Positions 1 through 7,644 of a stretch of DNA of 64,000 nucleotides are shown piece by piece. Numbering within the stretch: position 1 is the stretch's first letter; every line of letters starts with the position of its first letter. Location of the stretch: contig CP073746.1 in NCBI GenBank assembly GCA_024397995.1, positions 2,725,501 to 2,789,500 on the forward strand, given 5' to 3'. Under the pieces are notes generated by a model that made no database searches, was not told the DNA's origin, and saw only the letters and a list, made by a program, of their open reading frames with translations. Made by a program: the position numbers and the translations under genes. This DNA comes from a bacterium SCSIO 12827 (GTDB lineage: Bacteria; Pseudomonadota; Alphaproteobacteria; Rhodospirillales; Casp-alpha2).

Positions 1-1014
1 CCGCGCCGTACGGCCGATGCGGTGGACATAGCTTTCCGCATCGTTCGGCAGGTCGAAGTTGATGACGTGAGTCACACCGTCGACATCGATGCCGCGGGCG
101 GCGATGTCCGTCGCCACCAGGGCGCGGATGTCACCGTCGCGGAAGCCCTTGAGGGCCCGTTGGCGGGCGTTCTGGGCCTTGTTACCGTGGATCGCGTCGG
201 ACTTCACGCCGTTGTCGTGCAGGTGACGGGCGACCCGGTCGGCACCGTGCTTGGTGCGCGTGAAGATGAGAACCCGCTCGATGCGCGGATCGTTCATCAA
301 CTCGCCCAGCAGGGCCCGCTTGTCGTCCTTGGCGACGAACAGCAAACGCTGTTCGATCTTTTCCACCGTCGTCGCGGCGGGCGTCACTTCGACCTTCACC
401 GGATCGTTCAGAAGCTCGTTCGCCAGGCCTTCGACGGTTTTCGGCATCGTCGCCGAAAACAGCACGGTCTGACGCTCGTGCGGCAGCACCTTGGCGATCC
501 GCTTGACGTCACCGATGAAGCCCATGTCAAGCATGCGGTCGGCTTCGTCGAGGACGAAAACGTCGACGCTGTCCAGGTTGACGTGGCGCTGCTTCATGAG
601 ATCCATGAGACGGCCCGGGGTGGCGACCAGAATATGAACGCCGCGCTGCATGGCGACGATCTGGTTGCGCATAGAAGTGCCGCCGAACACGGTCTGAACC
701 CGCAAGGGCATCTGACGACCGTAGGTCCGCAGGCTTTCGGCGATCTGGGTCACCAGTTCGCGGGTCGGCGCCAGAATCAGCACGAACGGGCGGTTCGGCA
801 CGGCCTTGCGAGAATTTTCCGCGAAGGACTGCAAAATCGGCAGCGCGAAGGACGCGGTCTTGCCGGTGCCTGTCTGCGCCACGCCCAGAAGGTCGCGGCC
901 CTCAAGCAGCGGCGGGATGGATTTTTCCTGAATGGGGGTGGGGGTGGTGTAGCCCTCGTCGCTCAGCGCACGAAGGATGGGTTGGGCCAGGTTAAGGCCC
1001 GCAAAATCGGTCAT
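1..1014 (-). CDS. DEAD-box RNA helicase, C-terminus cut by window edge
   Basis: ATP-dependent RNA helicase that remodels RNA duplexes or RNPs (RhlE/DeaD group by general layout). The visible 338 residues begin MTDFAGLNLAQPILRAL and show the family motifs in order: Q motif (TPTPIQEKSIPP), motif I AQTGTGKT, Ia PTRELVTQ, II DEAD inside VLDEADRMLDMGF, III SATMP, V ATDIAARGIDV and VI HRIGRTARR. The window edge falls directly after motif VI, so only the C-terminal extension, usually basic and low-complexity in RhlE proteins, is missing. The start at 1014 has only a weak upstream purine stretch (GAGAG, rather distant). The exact subfamily cannot be fixed without the C-terminus. Confidence 0.95.
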   Translation of the reverse strand, partial: MTDFAGLNLAQPILRALSDEGYTTPTPIQEKSIPPLLEGRDLLGVAQTGTGKTASFALPILQSFAENSRKAVPNRPFVLILAPTRELVTQIAESLRTYGRQMPLRVQTVFGGTSMRNQIVAMQRGVHILVATPGRLMDLMKQRHVNLDSVDVFVLDEADRMLDMGFIGDVKRIAKVLPHERQTVLFSATMPKTVEGLANELLNDPVKVEVTPAATTVEKIEQRLLFVAKDDKRALLGELMNDPRIERVLIFTRTKHGADRVARHLHDNGVKSDAIHGNKAQNARQRALKGFRDGDIRALVATDIAARGIDVDGVTHVINFDLPNDAESYVHRIGRTAR

Positions 1015-1326
1015 GTGATATGTATACTCTCTCGATCAATTGGTCTTCGCCCGCGCGCCCCAAGCGATCGTGTCGGGGGCGGCAGGTTCGCCGGCATCAT
1101 GCAAGCTTTCTCGGCCGGAACCGCATTCACACGGATATCCGCCTCACGAAACGCCCTTAGATGTCGGTATCAAAGAAGACCGGATCGACAGAGTCGGGTC
1201 CGGCAAGCGATCGAAATTCGACCTGAATGGGAGTGTCGCTGGCGCTACATGACGTCGGGGCTTCCCGGAAGTCAAGGGAATTCGCGGTAGCGCGCTCCCT
1301 TGCTTCCGGTGGTCGGCGGGGTTCTG
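1015..1326. other. intergenic region upstream of the helicase gene
   Basis: About 310 bp between the sodB stop and the helicase start, both on the minus strand. It should hold the helicase promoter and 5' leader. I see an AT-rich segment with TATACAT just upstream of the helicase start, which could be a -10 element, but no clear -35, terminator or conserved small gene. Open frames across it look like chance. Confidence 0.4.
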
Positions 1327-1950
1327 TCAGGCGGCGAGAATCTCAGGATCGCCCTGACTTGCCAGACATGTCTCGGCAAAGTTCCAGTCGGCCAAATGGT
1401 CGAAGAAGGCTTCGAGAAACGCCTGTCGGGCATTCTGATAATCCAGGTAATAGGCGTGTTCCCACAGGTCGCACGTCAACAGCGGCTTCAACCCTGCGGT
1501 CTGCGGCAGATCGGCGTTGGCCGTGCTGACCACGTCGAGCGCGCCGTCCGCTCCTTCGACCAGCCATACCCAGCCCGACCCGAAGCGGGCCATGCCGTCG
1601 GCGATGAAACGGGTGCGCAATTGCGGCAGGGATCCGAAGGTTTCCGAAATCCTGCTCGCAAGAGGCCCCGTCGGTTCCGCCGCGCGGTCCGGCGACATGC
1701 AGTGCCAGAAGAACCCATGGTTCCAGGCCTGCGCCGCGTTGTTGAACACCCCAGTATCGCCCTTTTCATGGGCGCGGCGGGCAACGTCGATCAGCGCCAT
1801 ACCGTCATAGTCGGTGCTCTTGACGGCGTCGTTCAGCTTGTCGACGTAGCCCTTGTGGTGCTTGCCGTGATGAAAGCTGAGGGTCCGTTCCGACATATGC
1901 GGCGACAGGGCGTCCTTGGCATAGGGAAGATCGGGAAGCTTGAAAGTCAT
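1327..1950 (-). CDS. sodB: iron superoxide dismutase
   Basis: Converts superoxide to peroxide and oxygen, normally in the cytoplasm. The 207-residue protein begins MTFKLPDLPYAKDALSPHMS, the classical Fe/Mn-SOD N-terminus. Metal ligands are visible at H27, H78, D161 and H165 (DLWEHAYYLDY). The Gln in NNAAQAWNH (Q74) is the position that marks the iron type rather than the manganese type. An ATG seven codons upstream (1971) is in frame, but the ATG at 1950 has the better ribosome site (AAGGAA). It stands alone, between a helicase and a secreted coiled-coil protein. Length matches the family. Confidence 0.96.
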   Translation of the reverse strand: MTFKLPDLPYAKDALSPHMSERTLSFHHGKHHKGYVDKLNDAVKSTDYDGMALIDVARRAHEKGDTGVFNNAAQAWNHGFFWHCMSPDRAAEPTGPLASRISETFGSLPQLRTRFIADGMARFGSGWVWLVEGADGALDVVSTANADLPQTAGLKPLLTCDLWEHAYYLDYQNARQAFLEAFFDHLADWNFAETCLASQGDPEILAA

Positions 1951-2045
1951 TGTCGGTTCCTTCGTGGTCATGGGAGGGAAAAGTGCGCCGGTCGGCGGTG
2001 GGACCAGCCGGCGGACGCCGCAGCGCCCGCCGGCAAGCGCCTGCG

Positions 2046-2507
2046 TTAGGACTTCTGCTTATCGGCCACCATGGCGCGGAATTCCTCGATCTTATCGCCG
2101 AGCGCCTCCAGGCCTTCCTTGGTGGCCTCCTTGGCATCCGTCCATTCACCCTTGGCCGACTTTTTCAAGTCGGCGATCTGTTGATTGAGCGCATCGCGCT
2201 GGCGGTCGATGGCCGCGCGGGCTTCGCGCCATTCCTCCTTGACCTCGTCGGCGGCATTGGCGCCTGCCTGCTTGGCATCTGATGCCGCTTCATCGAGCTT
2301 GCTGTCCAATGCCTTGGCCTGCTTTTGCGCCCAGTTGACGAAGTCATCGACGGCATCCCCTGCCGTGGCTTCCTGAGGGGCGGCCTTGTCACCGGCGGCC
2401 TGGGCAGCGCCCGGCGCGGCAGACAGGCCCGCGGCGACTGCCGCCGCGGCCAGAATGGCGATGGGGATACGGGTATTCGGGGTTCGAATATGAGTTCGAT
2501 AGGTCAT
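2046..2507 (-). CDS. secreted alpha-helical (apolipoprotein-like) protein
   Basis: Function unknown. The 153-residue protein has an N-terminal signal sequence (basic start, then IPIAILAAAAVAAGLSAAPGAAQAA, cut likely after AQA). The rest is a charged Ala/Lys/Glu-rich segment with heptad-like spacing (for example WAQKQAKALDSKLDEAASDAK and the AIDRQRDALNQQIADLKKS region), typical of long amphipathic helices like those that match apolipoprotein-type profiles by composition. It is therefore probably periplasmic. The chosen ATG has AGAGGAAGAAG just upstream; a longer frame starting at 2555 lacks such a site. It is transcribed in the same direction as the ECF sigma gene upstream, with about 180 bp between them. 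Confidence 0.7.
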   Translation of the reverse strand: MTYRTHIRTPNTRIPIAILAAAAVAAGLSAAPGAAQAAGDKAAPQEATAGDAVDDFVNWAQKQAKALDSKLDEAASDAKQAGANAADEVKEEWREARAAIDRQRDALNQQIADLKKSAKGEWTDAKEATKEGLEALGDKIEEFRAMVADKQKS

Positions 2508-2689
2508 GTGATCTTCTTCCTCTTTTCGAAGCAATGCATGAAAGGAATTGCGCAAACCGCATTGCCGGCTGTACGCGCCATTGACGTCTGGCGGCTTTCC
2601 CCTGATCGCAAGGATGCATTCCGCAACACGGGACGCATTTCCATTTGATGAAACGATTGTGGCGTTTTCCCGGCTGGAACCGGGCGCCT

Positions 2690-3151
2690 TCAGGCCGCGC
2701 GGGCCAGCACGCGACGGGCCCGCGACAGGCCGCTTTTCACCGTGCCGACGGCGATATTCAATTCGCGCGCGACGTCCTGATAGCGTTTTCCCTCAATCAC
2801 CACGAGATGAAGAATCCACCGGTCCCGGGGCCTCAAGGCCGCCAGGGCGCGGTCCAAATCCTTGAGTCGCAGGCGATCAATCTGGTTAGGCGGTTGCTGG
2901 AAATCGACAAGCCAATCTTCGACGGGAACGTGAAACCCCCGCCGCTGCCGTCGGCGCGCGCGGTCGATGAACAGGTTGTGCATGATGGTGAACAGCCAAG
3001 CCCGTAAGTCCGTACCGGACTGAAACCGGTCAAGGCGCGACACGCCCCGCTCCAGGCAATCCTGCAACAGATCGTCGGCGCGGTCCGGAGTGGCTTCGAG
3101 GAACCGTGCATACCGGTACAGGTCGGGAATCTGATCCTCGATCGCCTGCAT
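2690..3151 (-). CDS. ECF-family RNA polymerase sigma factor
   Basis: Small sigma-70 family factor of the extracytoplasmic-function group, about 153 residues. Region 2 is visible (LYRYARFLEATPDRADDLLQDCL and LRAWLFTIMHNLFIDRARRR), and region 4 is a helix-turn-helix (KRYQDVARELNIAVGTVKSG LSRARRVLA). Regions 1 and 3 are absent, as expected for ECF factors. The ATG at 3151 follows a strong ribosome site (GAGAGGCGG); an in-frame ATG at 3169 has none. No anti-sigma gene is adjacent. The neighbours are a secreted helical protein (same strand) and a 46-residue membrane protein (divergent). Which promoters it reads is unknown. Confidence 0.9.
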   Translation of the reverse strand: MQAIEDQIPDLYRYARFLEATPDRADDLLQDCLERGVSRLDRFQSGTDLRAWLFTIMHNLFIDRARRRQRRGFHVPVEDWLVDFQQPPNQIDRLRLKDLDRALAALRPRDRWILHLVVIEGKRYQDVARELNIAVGTVKSGLSRARRVLARAA

Positions 3152-3235
3152 GATCCGCCTCTCGGTCATGGCAGGGATAATAACATATTTTCCTTATGTA
3201 AATCGGTGCAGGTAGAGAAAAATCATGGCCGCGCT

Positions 3236-3260
3236 GGAACTTTTGCGTTCCGCAACCGTT
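3236..3260 (+). promoter_or_regulatory. EcfG-type general stress promoter (GGAAC-N16-CGTT)
   Basis: GGAAC at 3236-3240 and CGTT at 3257-3260 are separated by exactly 16 bases. This matches the consensus recognised by the alphaproteobacterial general stress sigma factor EcfG (GGAAC-N16/17-CGTT). It lies about 43 bp upstream of the ATG of the 46-residue membrane protein at 3303, a sensible distance for a promoter with a short leader. The match is read directly; use by EcfG is inferred. Confidence 0.65.
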
Positions 3261-3302
3261 CATTCATGGATTGGACGTGACAACAAACGGAGGGAGCACG
3301 CC

Positions 3303-3443
3303 ATGGCTACAAACCCCACAAGTCCCGAAGGTCATACCGACACCAAAGGCCGGGCAAAGCCTAAATCGATGCGCGATTTGGTCATTTTTGGGGTGATGAT
3401 CGTGATCGGTATCGGCGTCGTCGCCGCGCTGGTCACGAAATAA
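3303..3443 (+). CDS. 46-residue single-pass membrane protein
   Basis: Tiny protein with a hydrophilic N-terminus (MATNPTSPEGHTDTKGRAKP) and one C-terminal membrane helix (LVIFGVMIVIGIGVVAALV) ending in a Lys. The start has a near-consensus ribosome site (GGAGGGAG) eight bases upstream. The frame also opens upstream at 3225, but without a ribosome site. Its promoter looks EcfG-dependent (3236-3260), so I infer a stress-induced inner-membrane peptide. It is divergent from the ECF sigma gene. No family is recognised. Confidence 0.75.
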   Translation: MATNPTSPEGHTDTKGRAKPKSMRDLVIFGVMIVIGIGVVAALVTK

Positions 3444-3465
3444 CAAGCCTGCGGAACCAACCGCG

Positions 3466-4128
3466 TCAGACGCCTAACACGCGGCGTTTCATCTCGGCCA
3501 CGGCAGCATGGGGGCTGGTCAGCACGGGCAGGCCCGTATCGGCACCGATTTCTGCCGCCAACGGCGCCATGGAAAACTGCGCCAGCACGATGCAGCCGCA
3601 ATCGCTCAGCCGGGGTGCGGCCGCGACCACGGCGCGGTCATGGGCATCGCGCCGCCCCGCCCCCAGGTCGGCCCAGGCCCCTTCGACCAGCAGCGGCACC
3701 ACGGTCATGTCGATGTTCCGGGCCGCCGCCAGGTTTTCCATGTCCGCCGTCATGTCCGGCAAGGTCTGAGGGTGGGTCGCCAACAGGCCGACGCGCCCGC
3801 CCCGGGCCAGGGCGGCGTCGAGAATTGCCTCGTTCGGCTTCATTACCGGCACATCATACTGTGCCGCGATCTGGTCGATGATCGCGCCGAACGCGGAACA
3901 GGTGAACAGAATGCCGTCGGGCCGCCGGGCCTTGGCATAAGCCGCCAAGTTGAGAAACCGTTCGGTCAGCGCCGGGGTCAATTTGCCCCCCGCCGCCGCC
4001 AGATCCGTGGTCAGGCTTTCGTCCAGCAGCGTCCAATATTCGGCCTCGGGCCAGAGATCCTTGAACGCCGTCTCGACCGGCAGGATGGCTTCGCGGGTGG
4101 CGTGGATCAGGGCGATTTGATTTGTCAT
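3466..4128 (-). CDS. Asp/Glu/hydantoin racemase-family protein
   Basis: Cytoplasmic protein of about 220 residues in the aspartate/glutamate racemase superfamily. It starts MTNQIALIHATREAILPVE, with AGGAA just before the ATG; the frame continues upstream to 4239 but without family similarity. The first catalytic Cys is in GILFTCSAFG, followed by the substrate-loop-like region PVMKPNEAILDAAL. The second Cys expected near the C-terminal half is not obvious: the segment reads CGCIVLAQFSMAPLA, so Cys residues lie a few positions before the usual place. It may be a decarboxylase, isomerase or a racemase with altered chemistry. It is a monocistronic unit, divergent from the MHYT kinase. Substrate unknown. 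Confidence 0.8.
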   Translation of the reverse strand: MTNQIALIHATREAILPVETAFKDLWPEAEYWTLLDESLTTDLAAAGGKLTPALTERFLNLAAYAKARRPDGILFTCSAFGAIIDQIAAQYDVPVMKPNEAILDAALARGGRVGLLATHPQTLPDMTADMENLAAARNIDMTVVPLLVEGAWADLGAGRRDAHDRAVVAAAPRLSDCGCIVLAQFSMAPLAAEIGADTGLPVLTSPHAAVAEMKRRVLGV

Positions 4129-4451
4129 TTCCTGTGTATGAAGCTTTTTCTTCGAAAAATCCAAGGCAATTGACCGGCACCATAGAGTGACGGAGAACAC
4201 ATCCCTCATGCTAAAGAACTGATAACCTACCCAAAACATGTATGCATAAGCGTCACCTGTTGTGGCATGAAAATCATGGGTTTAGTCCTGCACCAGGGAA
4301 CCCCGCGTCTCAATAAATCTAACTGTCCGGTTTCAAAAGAATGTCTTCATCTTAATTCGCATATGAACCCGGCTGATTATTGGCGGCACCGAAACAATTC
4401 GGTCCGCAACATCACCGCCAAGTACGGTACGAAATCCGCAGGCAATCACCA
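4129..4451. other. divergent intergenic region, racemase / MHYT kinase
   Basis: About 320 bp, noticeably more AT-rich than the flanking genes, between two divergent genes. It should contain both promoters. A small hairpin (GCTTTTTC-TTCGAAAAA) lies just upstream of the racemase start. I cannot assign -35/-10 boxes with confidence, and I see no conserved short gene. Confidence 0.4.
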
Positions 4452-6419
4452 ATGTGGCCAAATCATCTAGATATCGCGCGCTTCTTCGCGCTGAAGATCG
4501 ACCCAAGCGTCGTCCTTCCGTCCGAATACAATTCCGCCCTTGTGATCCTCTCGTTCTTCGTCGCGACGCTGGCAGGGTTTGCTTTTGTCCATCTGTTGCA
4601 CCGTATCGCGGAGCACGAGCACACCAGTAGTCGGTACCCGTGGATGGCGGGCGGCGCGCTGATCATGGGCCTTGGAATTTGGGCCATGCACTTCATCGGC
4701 ATGCTCGCGTATGAACTGCCGATTCCGGTCACCTATGACCCCCTGATCACCCTGGTATCCGCAATACCCGCGATCCTTGCAAGCGCATGGAACCTACATA
4801 TCGTCGCACGCAGTGACGTGACGCGGCTGCGTCTTTACATGGGCGGAATTGTCCTGGGTGGCGGTATTGGCCTGATGCACTACACCGGCATGGGCGCCGT
4901 CGATTTCGACGCTTATATCCGCTACGACCTGCCGCTGTTCGTACTGTCGCTACTCGTCGCGGTGGCCCTTGCCATGTGTGCACTTTGGGTCGCGTTCAGG
5001 GCGTCGCGCCGGGACACCATCCGCACCCTGGCCAACGAGGCGATCTCGGCGCTGCTAATCGGTGCCGCCGTGGCAGGGATGCACTACACGGCAATGAGTT
5101 CCGCAATCTGTCTTGCGCGGAACGGGACCACAACACCGCTTCCAAGCATCGGAACCGACGTATTGGCCGTTGCGACGGCCACCGTCGCAACACTGATTTT
5201 GATCGCGGGCATTGCCGCCGTCGTGTTTGACCGCCGATTGGCGTCCGAAGTTTTTTTCCGGCAAGAGGCGAGCCAACGCGCCAACCAAACCGCCCAACGC
5301 CTGCAACTGATCATGGACAACGTGGCGGACGCGGTGCTGACGTTGGATGGTCATGGAATAATCGAAACATGTAACGCGGCCGCTGTCCGGATATTCGGAT
5401 ATCCGGCCAACGAACTCGTCGGGCTCAATATCGCCCAATTGCTTTCGAACCTCAGGACAAACGAGGACCGCGCACCGATGATGCGCTACTTCTCCGATCC
5501 CTCGACGCGATCAGCGGAAGGAAACGGGTTCTCCATCATCGGCCGTCAAAAGGACGGAACCCACGTGTATCTCGAGGCTGTATTAACGGAAGGCCGGCAG
5601 GCTGACCGCTCCGTGATCGTCGCGGCCCTGCGCGACATGACGGAACGAAACGTCGTGGCCGCTGCGCTTGCCCGTGCCAAAGAAGCCGCGGAAAAGGCCA
5701 GCCAAGCCAAGTCGGAATTCATTTCCCACATGAGCCATGAACTCCGCACCCCCTTGAATGCCGTAATTGGCATGGCCGATCTTTTGCTCGAAACTCCGCA
5801 GTTGCGACAAGATCCGGATACTGTCCAATCCTACCTGGGTGATATCCGTGAAAGCGGCAGGCATCTATTGAGCCTCGTCAACGAGATTTTGGACGTATCG
5901 GTTATCGAGTCCGGTGGCAGAGCGCTTGAATTCGAAACCTTCGATGCCGTTGCTGAAATCGAAAACCTGATCCGTCCGCTGAAAACGACTGAGGCGGCGA
6001 CGGCCGTGCTGTCCTTCCTCAAGAAAGAGGTTCCGGCCTTGATCACCGCCGACAGGCAATCCTTTCGTCAGACGATCCTCAATCTCACCGCCAATTCAAT
6101 CAGCCACGGCGGCGAGGGCGTGGAAATCAAGATCAGCGTCGACACCGATATGCCGAACGGCTTTACCAAAGTCGTGGTGTCGGACAACGGCCCGGGCATT
6201 CCGAATGATATGCTTACGGCCATTGGCCAGCCGTTCCTGAAATCGAAAGCCGCATACCGCTATTCAGAACAAGAGCGGACGTCCAACGGCGCCGGCATGG
6301 GGCTTTATATCGTCAAACGCCTGCTGGTTCTGAACGGCGGAAAGTTGGAACTGACGAGTGCGCCCAACACCGGCACCACCGCGACGACCTACTGGCTGCG
6401 CAACGCAAACGCCGCGTGA
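4452..6419 (+). CDS. MHYT-PAS sensor histidine kinase
   Basis: Integral-membrane histidine kinase of about 655 residues. The N-terminal MHYT domain (residues about 30-260, roughly seven membrane helices) carries three motif copies: AMHFIG near 79, LMHYTG near 142 and GMHYTA near 210. These are proposed to bind copper and sense O2, CO or NO. A PAS domain follows (about 285-395), then HisKA with the phospho-acceptor His in MSHELRTPLN near 429, then an HATPase domain (SDNGPGIP, GAGMGLYIVKRLL). There is no receiver domain and no adjacent response regulator. I prefer the ATG at 4452; a longer TTG-started frame from 4380 adds an unremarkable 24 residues, and neither has a strong ribosome site. Confidence 0.92.
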   Translation: MWPNHLDIARFFALKIDPSVVLPSEYNSALVILSFFVATLAGFAFVHLLHRIAEHEHTSSRYPWMAGGALIMGLGIWAMHFIGMLAYELPIPVTYDPLITLVSAIPAILASAWNLHIVARSDVTRLRLYMGGIVLGGGIGLMHYTGMGAVDFDAYIRYDLPLFVLSLLVAVALAMCALWVAFRASRRDTIRTLANEAISALLIGAAVAGMHYTAMSSAICLARNGTTTPLPSIGTDVLAVATATVATLILIAGIAAVVFDRRLASEVFFRQEASQRANQTAQRLQLIMDNVADAVLTLDGHGIIETCNAAAVRIFGYPANELVGLNIAQLLSNLRTNEDRAPMMRYFSDPSTRSAEGNGFSIIGRQKDGTHVYLEAVLTEGRQADRSVIVAALRDMTERNVVAAALARAKEAAEKASQAKSEFISHMSHELRTPLNAVIGMADLLLETPQLRQDPDTVQSYLGDIRESGRHLLSLVNEILDVSVIESGGRALEFETFDAVAEIENLIRPLKTTEAATAVLSFLKKEVPALITADRQSFRQTILNLTANSISHGGEGVEIKISVDTDMPNGFTKVVVSDNGPGIPNDMLTAIGQPFLKSKAAYRYSEQERTSNGAGMGLYIVKRLLVLNGGKLELTSAPNTGTTATTYWLRNANAA

Positions 6420-6441
6420 TCCATCGCCCGCCGTTATTTCG

Positions 6442-7623
6442 TCAGCAAATCTCGAACAGCCCCGCCGCGCCCATGCCACCGCCGATACACATGGTGACGA
6501 CCACGTTCTTGGCCCCCCGGCGTTTGCCTTCGATCAGGGCATGGCCGGTCAAGCGCGCCCCCGTCATACCGAAGGGATGGCCCACGGAAATGCCACCGCC
6601 GTTGACGTTCAAGATTTCCTGGGGGATGCCCAGCTTGTCGCGGCAGTAAAGCACCTGCGAGGCAAAAGCCTCGTTCAGTTCCCAAAGGTCGATGTCATCC
6701 ATCTTCAGACCCTGGCGTTCCAGCAGGCGCGGGATGGCGAACACCGGGCCGATGCCCATTTCGTCCGGCTCACAGCCCGCCGTGGCCAGGCCCTTGAAAA
6801 TACCGAGCGGCTGCAGGCCCCGGCGTTCGGCCTCTTTCTCCGTCATGATGACGCAGGCCGACGCCCCGTCGGAAAGCTGTGAAGCATTGCCCGCCGTGAC
6901 GAACTTGCCCGGCCCCATCACGGGTTCCAACTTGGCCAGGGCCTCAAGCGTCGTGGTCGGGCGGTTGCCCTCGTCCTTGTCCAGGGTCACTTCCTGTTCC
7001 GTGACCTCGCCCGTTTCCCGGTTCTTGACCCGCATGGTGGAGGTCAGCGGCACGATCTCGTCATCGAACTTGCCCGCCTGCTGCGCCGCCGCGGTGCGCA
7101 TCTGACTTTCCAAGGAATATTCGTCCTGGGCCGCGCGGGTGACGCCATAGCGTTCCGCCACAAGGTCGGCTGTGTCGATCATGGGGATCCACATCTCCGG
7201 CTTGTGCTCAAGCAACCAGTCTTCCTTGACCTCGTTCTTCATGGCGTTATCGCGGACCAGACTGATGCTTTCCAGACCGCCGGCCACAGCCACGGGCAGA
7301 CCGTCCATGACGACCCGGTTGGCGGCCACGGCGATGGCCTGCAGGCCGGACGCGCACAGCCGGTTGATGGTCGTGCCGCCGGTCGTGACCGGCAGGCCCG
7401 CGCGGATTACCGACATGCGGGCGATGTTCTTGCCTGTCGCCCCTTCGGGCATGCCGCAGCCCAGTACCACGTCTTCGACCTCGGCCGGGTCGATCCCGGC
7501 GCGGGCGACCGCGTGCTGGATGACGTGCCCACCCAGGGTCGCGCCATGAGTGTTGTTGAAGGCACCCCGGCCGGCCTTGCCGATGGGGGTGCGGGCGGTG
7601 GAGACGATGACGGCGCGTTGCAT
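6442..7623 (-). CDS. fadA: acetyl-CoA C-acyltransferase (thiolase)
   Basis: Last step of beta-oxidation, cleaving 3-ketoacyl-CoA to acetyl-CoA plus a shortened acyl-CoA. The 393 residues match the family length. The nucleophilic Cys is C90 in NRLCASGLQ, the catalytic His is in [12 protein letters not shown], the second Cys is in CIGGGMG, and the NEAFA motif is present. The ATG follows AAGGAACAAG. It lies 21 bp after the FadB-type fusion gene, so the two probably form the beta-oxidation complex. It is the last gene of a four-gene minus-strand unit. A biosynthetic acetoacetyl-CoA thiolase role cannot be excluded by sequence alone, but context favours degradation. Confidence 0.93.
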   Translation of the reverse strand: MQRAVIVSTARTPIGKAGRGAFNNTHGATLGGHVIQHAVARAGIDPAEVEDVVLGCGMPEGATGKNIARMSVIRAGLPVTTGGTTINRLCASGLQAIAVAANRVVMDGLPVAVAGGLESISLVRDNAMKNEVKEDWLLEHKPEMWIPMIDTADLVAERYGVTRAAQDEYSLESQMRTAAAQQAGKFDDEIVPLTSTMRVKNRETGEVTEQEVTLDKDEGNRPTTTLEALAKLEPVMGPGKFVTAGNASQLSDGASACVIMTEKEAERRGLQPLGIFKGLATAGCEPDEMGIGPVFAIPRLLERQGLKMDDIDLWELNEAFASQVLYCRDKLGIPQEILNVNGGGISVGHPFGMTGARLTGHALIEGKRRGAKNVVVTMCIGGGMGAAGLFEIC

Positions 7624-7644
7624 ATTCTTGTTCCTTCTTGGTCT

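Noticed and set aside
22-1290. 422-codon plus-strand frame at the window start
   Set aside because: Opposite to a DEAD-box helicase with all motifs in order; no domain in the antisense reading.
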